Of a stretch of 64,000 nucleotides of DNA, positions 10,301-18,150 are shown in pieces (position 1 is the first letter of the stretch; the number at the start of each line of letters is the position of its first letter). The notes beneath the pieces were generated by a model. It did no database searches. It was not told where the DNA came from and saw nothing but the letters and a program-made list of their open reading frames with translations. Both the position numbers and the translations under genes were made by a program. The DNA lies in contig CAWCIY010000003.1 of the NCBI GenBank assembly GCA_963795715.1, forward strand, positions 1,178,001 through 1,242,000, given 5' to 3'. Source of the stretch: JAFEDN01 sp963795715. GTDB lineage: Bacteria > Pseudomonadota > Gammaproteobacteria > Coxiellales > Coxiellaceae.

Positions 10301-10452
10301 AACCTTCGAAATCAAAGTCACCACTGCCGCCGCTATCTGAGACTGGCACACAACGATTTATGCCGCCGAAAATCTACTCTAGTCAATTCTCGCCCAGCAT
10401 TATCAAATTTCTATCTGACATTCCGTACAAAAGCGGGATAAATAGAAAATAA
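7390..10452 (+). CDS. TIR-domain protein with coiled coil and ankyrin-like segment
   Basis: A 1020-residue protein. Residues about 54-190 match a bacterial TIR domain: it opens with PQVFISYAWEQE, continues through a LESAGLTVWLDLSQM strand-loop, a GIRRSQHVLLMGT core strand, and an NTELEFALEEH helix whose first Glu is placed like the catalytic Glu of NAD-cleaving TIR domains. Residues about 245-430 form a long Lys/Glu/Gln coiled coil, followed by a Ser/Asn-rich linker. The C-terminal 420 residues are unfamiliar except for one ankyrin-like unit near 787-830 (ACKEGKDEQIQNLFYCGALPD). TIR proteins act in anti-phage defence or, in intracellular bacteria, by interfering with host signalling or NAD. 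No partner defence gene is next to it, which favours the second reading. It is followed immediately by a 99-bp palindrome. Confidence 0.82.
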   Translation: MSRSPALPPSPEFINLDARVQLRKFLEKVKKMIEDQAILHLNQLAKEELQAITKPQVFISYAWEQEKTLNNNLQTLLKIIKEDLESAGLTVWLDLSQMTGSLDEKMRSGIRRSQHVLLMGTKRYAERTKLESKTNVNTELEFALEEHNTRSKNPKKYPESADFLLPLMLEGDYISTFPRLLNYLIRDVKSWYNLEQNKWKSIDAYIEGLTQFEPVGILPCLLGLSRLNDYPNYRKACIEKYQDYQKLLMLELKLERGKVEKLEFERQKQELQKKQEELTLSLKKSKEKPPLSKKEIEQLFLKLQFAERSEKHCSDDLVQLQNDRSSKADLIKEAEKELKKAKNKSNTLRSQYEAAKSKIESVKKQENDLASIRAQLALQQKELSQRETAVTKSEELLKEHQKSLDQQAAEQVDLGMAIQEQLIEIKKSIETPGKLESVSDVKEEKISETLELKSNSSHQPGTRNSKGTTDLEQRPPENKSNKSTDENKLETLLPGSGVVSDQPQSKRRLRISQVSFIAPKLQKDFDQLMQFVVEGEQDKAEKLIQENESLLLFSGTVKDLSGREFEQIKPFQYALWAVDWHMWTMMLKYLSGPEIIEQLQELERESTEYGKHFTLKWLMDAMQFYVDNAQNWGFDQRAITHWCETVGGEQKLLPAHVVNEYCHPERGFDPCPQEWKSKLPRTRDTELISWFTIIPGGELGRNFGFYRYNSDKCVSHEAPQWPCSSPHFEPPKWPWSGAPVNLRGVTATKGVVADLRALHSLWKQRMQQLESLKSQFLFTSLQFALQTMMIRACKEGKDEQIQNLFYCGALPDMRDAKGEHPLGAAVWTMSPNAVKILLTRVDGTVPMTWAQCEEHNQEYYGSIFMPTQTTTSSEWLDLLKRIKSNAFIKLFYLQKANEYYKQNFNWEGLEKFVQKINQSLDFSPNHLTFCIKTEQEFESLRKQIKQMIEKPQPKVDSKQTQQDSKYESPSQPSKSKSPLPPLSETGTQRFMPPKIYSSQFSPSIIKFLSDIPYKSGINRK

Positions 10453-10456
10453 AAGG

Positions 10457-10555
10457 ACCGGTTAGGGTCAAGTCCTTAATCCTGAAATTCTTATATTAAC
10501 GAATAGTAAATACCATATTATTTAATTCAGGATTAAGGACTTGACCCTGTAGGCC
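10457..10555. repeat. 99-bp palindromic repeat, copy 3 of 3
   Basis: The same unit begins five bases after the stop codon of the TIR gene and ends 21 bases before the stop codon of the convergent anmK. Its position between convergent genes fits a role as a bidirectional transcript-end hairpin, although there is no U-tract as in a classical terminator. Confidence 0.85.
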
Positions 10556-10576
10556 CTGAGGCCCTTAAAAGGCTCC

Positions 10577-11839
10577 TTAAGTAATCCCATAAGGGCAATA
10601 CAATGTTCCGCCGGACAGAGGTTCAGAGATGCCAGTCGTGCCAGGTAAACTCAAAGGTTGATTCTGCAGACTGCGAATCGCCAAGTAAGCAAAGATTTGC
10701 GCTTCCATCGCTTGGCTAGACCAGCCGCAATATTCTGCGGTATGTATTTCCGGATCAGTTTTGAGTCGTTTTTGTAATCGTGTTCTCAGTTCCCGCAAAA
10801 TAATGGGGTTGTACCAACCCCCGCCGGCCAATATCCAGCGTTTGGGAGGGTTAACATCTAGTAAATCTAAACTGCTGACAATGGCGTCTGCAGTGAACGC
10901 TTCCAAGGTGGCGCAAGCATCTTCTAAACTAAGATCGGCTAATTGCGGAATCAATTGCAGATCCCCAATGTCCAATGATTTTGGAGGCGGTAACAGAAAA
11001 TAATTTTGATTATTTTTTATAATTGCAGAAGCGTACAAGTCAGCTATAAGTTGCTCGGAAATCTTACCTTTAGCGCCGTATTGCCCATCTTTATCCATTG
11101 ATTGTTGACCCTTGGTGCGCTGTTTTACCAGTCTGTCTATTAAACCATTGCCAGGACCGGTGTCGTAGGCAACCAAACTCTGTTCGTTTTCAGAGGAGAT
11201 TAAAGTGATGTTAGCAATGCCGCCGCAATTGACTATGGCTGATGGAATTTTATTATCACGTTTGGCCAAGGCGAAATGGTACAGAGGTGCGAAAGGAGCT
11301 CCTTCGCCGCCATGGGAAATATCACGGCTGCGAAAATCATTGACCACTTTGATTTTTAAATTATCGGCGAGCTGTTGACCGTTGCCGACGATAACCGAAA
11401 TTTTTTGTCTGGGTTGGTGATATAAAGTTTGGCCGTGATAGCCTACAACATGGATATCGCTTGCCTGGCGTCCAGCTTTTACCAATAGTTGGTTGGCTGC
11501 CAATCCGTGTAAATAGGTTGAATGTTGGATCACATCGTCTAAATTTAAATTTCGTAATTGAAGTAGCTGCTCAGGAATTTCATCCGCGCTAAGCGAAAAT
11601 TCCTGTTGCAAAAAGATAGGCACATCTTGCTCAAAATGAGCAGCTGCAAATTTTAAATTTCCTGAATATTTACGAACGCTGTACTCAGCCGCTTTTAATA
11701 AAATTTTGAAGGTCGAGTTGTAGGGAAGAAAAATACTTTCTAACATTTTTAAATTTTGAGCGGTACCATCAGTTTCCAATAAGGCGGCGTCGATTCCATC
11801 CATCGAAGTGCCGCTCATTAATCCTAGGCTCAAAAACAT
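10577..11839 (-). CDS. anmK: Anhydro-N-acetylmuramic acid kinase
   Basis: Phosphorylates and opens 1,6-anhydro-MurNAc recovered from cell-wall turnover, giving MurNAc-6-phosphate for recycling. The family signature GLMSGTSMDGIDAAL is at the very N-terminus, VGYHGQTLYHQP and GNGQQLA follow in the middle, and NCGGIANIT plus DTGPGNGLID form the sugar and nucleotide site. At 420 residues it is about 50 longer than the E. coli enzyme, the extra length lying mainly in the N-terminal half (region around residues 45-110). The ATG at 11839 puts the signature at residue 8, so the start is secure. It lies 28 bases downstream of the dehydrogenase-like gene on the same strand and may be co-transcribed with it. 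Confidence 0.95.
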   Translation of the reverse strand: MFLSLGLMSGTSMDGIDAALLETDGTAQNLKMLESIFLPYNSTFKILLKAAEYSVRKYSGNLKFAAAHFEQDVPIFLQQEFSLSADEIPEQLLQLRNLNLDDVIQHSTYLHGLAANQLLVKAGRQASDIHVVGYHGQTLYHQPRQKISVIVGNGQQLADNLKIKVVNDFRSRDISHGGEGAPFAPLYHFALAKRDNKIPSAIVNCGGIANITLISSENEQSLVAYDTGPGNGLIDRLVKQRTKGQQSMDKDGQYGAKGKISEQLIADLYASAIIKNNQNYFLLPPPKSLDIGDLQLIPQLADLSLEDACATLEAFTADAIVSSLDLLDVNPPKRWILAGGGWYNPIILRELRTRLQKRLKTDPEIHTAEYCGWSSQAMEAQIFAYLAIRSLQNQPLSLPGTTGISEPLSGGTLYCPYGIT

Positions 11840-11867
11840 GTTAAAGGCTCCTAAGAACGACAGTTAT

Positions 11868-12587
11868 TCATTTGAGGGTTTCGCCGCCATCGACATAAAT
11901 AGTGCTACCTGTGGTATAAGTATTGCCCATTAAGTAGAGGGCAGTCAGCGCTACTTCTTCAGGATTGCCAATTTTTTTCAAAGGTAGAGCTTTAGCTGTC
12001 TTCTCAAAAAAAGCCTTACGTTCTTGTTCCGAGACGCCTGAAAATAACGGTGTATCAATAATACCAGGTGAAATAACGTTGACCCGAATCGGTGCTAACT
12101 CTACCGCTAAAGCGCGACCTAAAGATTCAACAGCGCCGTTAATAGAACTGGGTATGGATGCCCCAGATATCGGCCGATGGCTCCAGCATCCAGCGAATAA
12201 AATAATAGTACCACCTGGTTTAATATTTCGAAAACTATACTTGGCGCAGTAGTATTGTCCCCAAAATTTACTTTGAAAAGAAGACAATTCATCTTGTTCA
12301 GACATGGTGCCGAAGTTTCCCAAATAAACGGTGGCGCCAGGGGTGATCAGGTGATCAAAAGGACCTATTTTTTTAAAAAAAGATTTAATTTCTTCAAGAT
12401 TGTTAATATCCAAGGTCTGAGTGTTCACTTTGGAACCCAATTCTTTTTTGCTTTGGGCTAATTTTTCCCGACTGCGGCTGGCAATAACAATGTCAGCGCC
12501 TTGAGATGAACACGCTTTGGCGATGCCAAAGCCGATACCGGAGCTGCCGCCGATAATGATGATTTTTTTTCCATTCAAATTAAACAT
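11868..12587 (-). CDS. SDR-family protein lacking the usual YxxxK motif
   Basis: A 239-residue Rossmann protein of the short-chain dehydrogenase/reductase superfamily. The nucleotide-binding motif GGSSGIGFGIA is at the N-terminus, and the late segments AVELAPIRVNVISPG and YTTGSTIYVDGG are typical. Where the catalytic Tyr-x-x-x-Lys should stand, the sequence reads ASIPSSINGAVESLG, so both residues are replaced. SDR subgroups without the standard active site are known and mostly uncharacterised; it may bind NAD(P) without classical catalysis or use another mechanism. The ATG at 12587 is preceded by AGGA. It is divergent from kup. Confidence 0.88.
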   Translation of the reverse strand: MFNLNGKKIIIIGGSSGIGFGIAKACSSQGADIVIASRSREKLAQSKKELGSKVNTQTLDINNLEEIKSFFKKIGPFDHLITPGATVYLGNFGTMSEQDELSSFQSKFWGQYYCAKYSFRNIKPGGTIILFAGCWSHRPISGASIPSSINGAVESLGRALAVELAPIRVNVISPGIIDTPLFSGVSEQERKAFFEKTAKALPLKKIGNPEEVALTALYLMGNTYTTGSTIYVDGGETLK

Positions 12588-12633
12588 GCAATGTCCTATG
12601 GCTTAAACTTAAAGGACATTCTAAATTAATTGC

Positions 12634-12645
12634 TATAATTATTCA
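12634..12645 (+). promoter_or_regulatory. Extended -10 promoter of kup, apparently leaderless
   Basis: TGC followed by a consensus TATAAT (12634-12639) lies only 6 bases before the kup ATG at 12646, which puts the expected transcription start on or next to the A of the ATG. No Shine-Dalgarno sequence is present. No convincing -35 box is seen, as is common for extended -10 promoters. Confidence 0.55.
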
Positions 12646-14520
12646 ATGCAATCCACTATAGCTAAACCCAAATATTGTTTAACGCTCGCTGCGTTAGGCG
12701 TTGTATTCGGAGACATCGGCACTAGCCCTTTATATGCAATGCCGGCCAGTTTACACGGATTACTCATCACACCGGCAAACGTTTTGGGAGCGCTGTCACT
12801 GATTTTTTGGTCTTTGATATTGGTTATTTCAACTCGATACGTAACCGTTTTTTTAAATGCAGATAATCACGGTGAAGGAGGCGTATTAGCCTTGCTGGCG
12901 CTTCTGAAGAGCAAAAGTAATCAGCTTTATCGTTATTTATTTTGGTTGGGAGTGTTAGGCGCTGGTCTGTTGTTGGGTGATGGAATTATTACGCCTGCAA
13001 TTTCTGTTTTAAGTGCTGTGGAAGGGCTCAAAGTAGTGGCGCCGCATTCGGCTGATTTAATCTTACCCATTACAATAGCTATTTTACTCGCTTTATTTTT
13101 AGTACAGCGCTTTGGTACGGGTAGACTTGGTTATTCATTTGGACCGGTATTGTTGTTGTGGTTTATCGTCATAGCAGTCGTAGGGTTATTGCGAATTTGG
13201 CAAAATCCAAAGGTCATTGCAGCCATTAATCCTTACTATGCTTGGCAATTTTTTCACAATAATGGTTGGGCTGGTTATAAACTATTGGGAGGGGTTTTTT
13301 TAGTGCTTACTGGTGCGGAAGCACTTTATGCTGACTTAGGACATTTTGGCAAAACTCCCATTCGAATGGCTTGGTTTTTCATAGTGTTGCCGGCTTTAGT
13401 ACTGAATTATTTTGGCGAAGGAGCGCATTTAATTCGTTTTCCGAATGCGATTATAAATCCTTTTTTTGCTTCTATACCGGCTTGGTTCTCCTATCCATTG
13501 TTAATTATCGCAACTTTAGCAACCATTATAGCATCACAAGCGGTTATTTCTGCTAGTTTTTCACTCGCAAAGCAAGCGATATTATTAAATTTGTGTCCTA
13601 AATTATCAGTTGTTCATACTTCCACCGCAGAGTATGGGCAAATTTATGTGCCAAAAATCAATTTGATTTTGGCAATAGGAACTATACTTTTAGTGGTTTT
13701 ATTTAAATCATCCGCCTCATTAACCGGTGCATACGGTATGAGCATCAACTTAGTAATGATAGTAGTTGCTTTATTGATCACGGTATATGCACATCAAAGT
13801 TGGCACTGGTCTATCACTAAAATCATCTGTGTATTCAGTTTATTTTTATTGATTGATTTAATTTTTTTAGGAGCAAATTTACAAAAATTAAACGAAGGAG
13901 CTTGGATTCCTTTGCTTTTTGCTTTATGTTGTGCGGTATTGATGTTAACTTGGCGTAATGGTATCAATTTCGTTAAGCAGTCTTGTTTCTTAAACAAAGC
14001 GAACTTAAAAGAAGTTATCGACGAATTTAATCATACTGATTTATATTATTTGCGGGGTTCAGCTGCCATATTTATTACTGATTCGCAAGATCACAGTGGA
14101 GGCAATTTTTTATATTTTTTAAAGCAAATTAAAATTTTACCAGCTAAAAATATAATTTTAAGCGTTGACATTGCTTCCTGTCCTCGAGTACCATTAGATC
14201 AATCTTTTAAATTAGAGATTATTTCAAAAAGAATTTATCGTCTTATTTTGAATTATGGTTTTACCCAAGAAGTAGATGTGCCTAAATCGCTAAAAAAAAT
14301 AATGGATCGTAATTTATTACCATTCAAGTTAAAGTTAGATCAGGTTTTATATTTTATTGAAACTGTAGATGTAAATATTTCCAAAAAAAAGCAGGCTGAG
14401 TTATGGTTTTGGCAAAAAATTCTATTTAAATTGTTGTTGCGTAATTCAACTTTAGATTTAAAATTTTTTCATTTACCCCCCACTCGCACCATCAGTATCG
14501 GGATCTCCTGTGATATTTAA
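12646..14520 (+). CDS. kup: Kup low-affinity potassium uptake transporter
   Basis: A proton-coupled potassium importer of the KUP/HAK/KT family, located in the inner membrane. The N-terminal signature AALGVVFGDIGTSPLYA is intact and is followed by about 12 membrane segments; GDGIITPAISVLSAVEG and TGAEALYADLGHFG are conserved family blocks. The hydrophilic C-terminal domain (from about residue 450) is present, so at 624 residues the protein is full length (E. coli Kup has 622). The ATG at 12646 lies right after a -10 box and has no ribosome site, suggesting translation of a leaderless mRNA. It is divergent from the SDR gene. Confidence 0.96.
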   Translation: MQSTIAKPKYCLTLAALGVVFGDIGTSPLYAMPASLHGLLITPANVLGALSLIFWSLILVISTRYVTVFLNADNHGEGGVLALLALLKSKSNQLYRYLFWLGVLGAGLLLGDGIITPAISVLSAVEGLKVVAPHSADLILPITIAILLALFLVQRFGTGRLGYSFGPVLLLWFIVIAVVGLLRIWQNPKVIAAINPYYAWQFFHNNGWAGYKLLGGVFLVLTGAEALYADLGHFGKTPIRMAWFFIVLPALVLNYFGEGAHLIRFPNAIINPFFASIPAWFSYPLLIIATLATIIASQAVISASFSLAKQAILLNLCPKLSVVHTSTAEYGQIYVPKINLILAIGTILLVVLFKSSASLTGAYGMSINLVMIVVALLITVYAHQSWHWSITKIICVFSLFLLIDLIFLGANLQKLNEGAWIPLLFALCCAVLMLTWRNGINFVKQSCFLNKANLKEVIDEFNHTDLYYLRGSAAIFITDSQDHSGGNFLYFLKQIKILPAKNIILSVDIASCPRVPLDQSFKLEIISKRIYRLILNYGFTQEVDVPKSLKKIMDRNLLPFKLKLDQVLYFIETVDVNISKKKQAELWFWQKILFKLLLRNSTLDLKFFHLPPTRTISIGISCDI

Positions 14521-14549
14521 ATCTAAGTTATTTGAAGGGCCGTTGCTTT

Positions 14550-17500
14550 ATGTTAGGAATTCAAAACAAAAAAAAGAGAAAGAAAAAGCATAAGGGGAAG
14601 ACTGTTGCTGTTTCTTCATCATCTGTGATAGGTGCTGGATCTTTCTTCCAGAATCCTAAAAAACCTCAGGTGAATGCAAGCCAACCATCGAGTGTTCAAG
14701 ATTCAGTTGTGGATGAGACCAAACAGGAAGTAATGCTTGCGCCGGTTCGATCGTGGCCACTCATAAACAAGGCAAAATCCACTAGCCTGATGCAACAATA
14801 CCTTGAGAGTCGTCGTAAAATTAAATCAATGAGCAGTGACCCTTCTCAAAGTCTGTTACAGGGAGCAATAGATCATTTTGATCAGCAATGTAGTGTAGCT
14901 CTTGATTTGCCGCCCGCGATTTTTTCTGCCAAGAGTGCAGAAATGATAACAATGAGCCATGCCATTTCTAAAGAACTCACATCATATTATCGCGCCGTGA
15001 TGCAACATAGCCGAGAATGTGTTATCATTCAAGCTATTGAGTGTTTCGACCAACTCTGCTCCGACGATTTCGATCTTGAACCACTGGTAAATACACAGGG
15101 ACATTACTGCGAACGCGAATTATTATTTAAAATGTTGGATCAGTGTCTTGAAACTGCAGATACAGGTGTTTTTCTGCCGTTGGAACCACTCAAAGCCAAA
15201 ATGATATGGGAAAAAAACCGTTGTGATCCATTAGTTTTGACTATAAAAGATTTGCAAGATAGTGAAACTATGTTTGGTATCAACGAGAAAATCCTCAGAG
15301 GTCAGGGATTGTTCGATCATCAACTAACGGCAATGGATTTGAGAAGAACGCTTTGTTTGATGCAATTGCAGGATAAGATATCCGTTAGTCGTCTCAGTGT
15401 CGAAGATATTGGTTTGTTGTTGCATTCTCGCCGCATTGAACAGTCTCAGACAACAACAACTTATACCATTCCAATGTTGTTGAATTATTTATGGGGTGAA
15501 AAACAAAATTCCAGAAATAACGCTTGGTTATCTGCTATTTTTACAATAACACCTCTGATTACAGCTGATGCTAAGGGCTGTGTGAGTGTGTTGATAGAAC
15601 ATAGCTTGCCAATGACTGAGAAAACAAAAAATGGGATGACTACTATTTTTGAAAAGGCGCTGAATGGTGTTGATAGAATTTACTCGGCTTATCCTAATTT
15701 GTTTATTCCTGAAGGCGGTATAAAGTTCATCGCTGCCGAGACTAAATCAAAATATGATTGGAGCAGTGGTGATTTAGCTTTGTTTAATGTCGTTCGTGAT
15801 TTTAAGTTGTCTGGAGAATCAAATCCACATCTACAAGCGTTTTTAGCGGTAAAAAAACCTGGCGTAGTCAATTTTGAAAAATTACGACGCACCCTCATCG
15901 AGATGAATTTAGGCGCCTTAAAATTTACTACTAACGATCTGGAACAGTTGGTAGTGCCTAAAGTGATTACTGAGTATTTCTCGCCTGAAGAAAAATCCTT
16001 ATATTACAAGTCACTACCACGTCGTTTGACGAAAGAGTTTCTGGCGAAAATATTGTCCTCCTGTATGTCACCGGGCAAGGAAAATCATTTGTTGGTGACG
16101 GTTATGAATTTAATGCCTTTGATCGGGTGGTATGCGTGCCAAGAGGAAAACCGATCTGATTTTCAAGCTGATTTTGAAACTCGAATGGGAGTGCAACTAG
16201 CCGAAGTTCGGCTTAGGCAAGCCTTACGCTGGTGTCGTGTTGATGAGAAGAGCGTATATCTGACTGTACGCCAAGAACAGCAAAAATATCAGCTGGTTTG
16301 GGAGCAAGTGAATGACAGTTTGTTAGCAAGAATTCGGGAAGGCCTAGATGGATTAATCCGCAAGAATAATAGCTATCAATGTCTCTACAAAAGAATTTCG
16401 GGAAAACACACCAAGGAACTCGCAAATGAAGGGTTCTATCGAATCAATTGGGAGGAGTTAGCTCAAAAGATTTATGGAGGCGTGACCGATTTAGAATGCT
16501 CGCCGCATAAAGATAGCACCCTGAATGAGTTGCCGGCGATACTGCGTGGAGATGTCATAGTGACAGATCTAGCGGTTAACCATCAACAATTAACGCCTAT
16601 CATGATTAAGAATATTGCCACCATTGTTAGGGAAAGTCGATCGATCAGAAAATTAACCTTATATAATGACTTTGGTTGCGAGATTGAAGTCTTGGCTGCA
16701 GCATTAGCAAAAAATCAGTACATCTATGATGTAGAGTTTAATTTTTTGATTGATAATAAAAGCATGCAAGCGATAGGTGATATACTCGCCGTCAATAAAT
16801 CCATAGAGATGCTGGAAATGCTAAAAGCCGATGATAAGTTTGATTCTGATAAACACCCATTGACTGCAGGATTGTTAAAAAATTCATCATTGAAATGGTT
16901 ACGTACTCGCGCGTCCAATTCCAGAGTGAAAGCGATTTTTTTAGCATTAATAGGCAATCATTCATTAGTAGATTTAATGTTTTACGATGGAAGCTTAGAT
17001 GCTAAGCAAAACAAAACTATTTTTGACGGGCTGAGCAAGGCCGCCGCTTTAAAAACCTTGATATTTGAGCACTGCAAGATCGGAGCAGAAGAAGCATGCT
17101 GTCTGGCGGCTGCATTGACAAGCAATAAGAGCTTGGAAACACTGGATCTTGGCTTCAGTAACATAGGAAATAAAGGGGCAAGCGCCTTTGCCCAAATGTT
17201 GTTATCAAATAAAGCATTAAGATCATTAGTTTTATGCAGGCTATGGGGGGACGACAATAAAATGGCTGACGAGGGACTAAAAGACTTGGCTCGGGTATTA
17301 CCTAAATCCAAATTAGAATCATTGAGCTTGGGTGGAGATTTTTCAGAAGACGGGATGAAAGCATTAATTAAAGGTGTAAAAGGAAATTCCTCATTAGTAA
17401 AATTAGATATTTCAGGCTCGAGACTTGACAGAGACCAATCGAAAAATGAATTACAACGATTATTAGCGAAAAACCGCCTAGCATTAGCCAAAAACCAACT

Positions 17501-17618
17501 CACTTACCTGATTTCTATTCATTCTCCTTTGTATTCGCCTATTGATAAAATAGTTGTTGATTATGTTGTCGATAAAAAAGATGAGAAAGATGTGGGAAAT
17601 TATTTGCCGAAACTGTAA
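14550..17618 (+). CDS. Leucine-rich-repeat protein, effector-like
   Basis: A 1022-residue protein read from ATG 14550, which has GAAGGG about ten bases upstream; a TTG at 14532 is less likely. The N-terminus is very basic (KKKRKKKHKGK). Residues about 150-690 are unfamiliar. Residues about 697-960 form ribonuclease-inhibitor-type leucine-rich repeats of roughly 28 residues, for example SLETLDLGFSNIGNKGASAFA and SSLVKLDISGS. The extreme C-terminus has SPIDKIVVDYVV, similar to helices in the proteins at 3435 and 5909. There is no signal peptide. LRR proteins of this type bind other proteins and in intracellular bacteria are often translocated effectors; that role is inferred. It starts 29 bases after the kup stop. 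Confidence 0.8.
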   Translation: MLGIQNKKKRKKKHKGKTVAVSSSSVIGAGSFFQNPKKPQVNASQPSSVQDSVVDETKQEVMLAPVRSWPLINKAKSTSLMQQYLESRRKIKSMSSDPSQSLLQGAIDHFDQQCSVALDLPPAIFSAKSAEMITMSHAISKELTSYYRAVMQHSRECVIIQAIECFDQLCSDDFDLEPLVNTQGHYCERELLFKMLDQCLETADTGVFLPLEPLKAKMIWEKNRCDPLVLTIKDLQDSETMFGINEKILRGQGLFDHQLTAMDLRRTLCLMQLQDKISVSRLSVEDIGLLLHSRRIEQSQTTTTYTIPMLLNYLWGEKQNSRNNAWLSAIFTITPLITADAKGCVSVLIEHSLPMTEKTKNGMTTIFEKALNGVDRIYSAYPNLFIPEGGIKFIAAETKSKYDWSSGDLALFNVVRDFKLSGESNPHLQAFLAVKKPGVVNFEKLRRTLIEMNLGALKFTTNDLEQLVVPKVITEYFSPEEKSLYYKSLPRRLTKEFLAKILSSCMSPGKENHLLVTVMNLMPLIGWYACQEENRSDFQADFETRMGVQLAEVRLRQALRWCRVDEKSVYLTVRQEQQKYQLVWEQVNDSLLARIREGLDGLIRKNNSYQCLYKRISGKHTKELANEGFYRINWEELAQKIYGGVTDLECSPHKDSTLNELPAILRGDVIVTDLAVNHQQLTPIMIKNIATIVRESRSIRKLTLYNDFGCEIEVLAAALAKNQYIYDVEFNFLIDNKSMQAIGDILAVNKSIEMLEMLKADDKFDSDKHPLTAGLLKNSSLKWLRTRASNSRVKAIFLALIGNHSLVDLMFYDGSLDAKQNKTIFDGLSKAAALKTLIFEHCKIGAEEACCLAAALTSNKSLETLDLGFSNIGNKGASAFAQMLLSNKALRSLVLCRLWGDDNKMADEGLKDLARVLPKSKLESLSLGGDFSEDGMKALIKGVKGNSSLVKLDISGSRLDRDQSKNELQRLLAKNRLALAKNQLTYLISIHSPLYSPIDKIVVDYVVDKKDEKDVGNYLPKL

Positions 17619-17635
17619 CTTCTATAGAATAGAAT

Positions 17636-18100
17636 CTATGGGGCGCCCTTTTCGCAAGGCGTACCTGCCGCTGTTGGCACGGCGCAGTCATAAGTGCAAA
17701 TAAAGCCGGTTTTTTGAGGATTGATTTTGCAGTCGGTATAATTCCATACATTGGTTCGTGGTCCTACATCTAAATCTGCGGAAACACATTTTAAATACCA
17801 GGTGTTGGTGCTAGCAAAAAAGTGCGCCGCTAAAGGATTGGTATAAACACGAGTCGTTTTCGGGGTGAAATAAGAGTCACCGTTGATCCAAAGACGCCAA
17901 TATCCCGTATTCCAAGCGCCTTGCTCGATTTTATTGCCATAAATATCCACCCATTCGAAAGGAAAGTACATTTCATTGGCATGAAGGGTAGGGCATATAT
18001 ATTCTGCCGTCGCCGTATTTGCCGTATCCTCCGCATACACGAGCGGGCAGCAGGACAAAAAACCCATCATGACTAAGGAATTAATAATACTTTTACGCAT
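17636..18100 (-). CDS. Small secreted protein, cysteine-containing
   Basis: A 154-residue protein with a clear signal peptide: MRKSI, a hydrophobic core LVMMGFLSCCPL and a likely cleavage after VYA (about residue 23). The mature part of about 130 residues is rich in Trp, Tyr and Thr and has several Cys (YICPTL, YLKCVS, DCKINP, ICTYDC, PCEKG), suggesting disulfides in the periplasm or outside the cell. I do not recognise the family. It converges on the LRR gene with a gap of 17 bases. Confidence 0.8.
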   Translation of the reverse strand: MRKSIINSLVMMGFLSCCPLVYAEDTANTATAEYICPTLHANEMYFPFEWVDIYGNKIEQGAWNTGYWRLWINGDSYFTPKTTRVYTNPLAAHFFASTNTWYLKCVSADLDVGPRTNVWNYTDCKINPQKTGFICTYDCAVPTAAGTPCEKGAP

Positions 18101-18150
18101 AATATTCTCTTCTTATATATTTAGAAATATAGCAGTGATTTGGTGAATGC

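Noticed and set aside
16982..17503. 173-codon minus-strand frame inside the LRR gene
   Set aside because: It is a shadow of the regular repeat codons of the LRR array; composition is Ser/Asn/Pro-rich without a domain.
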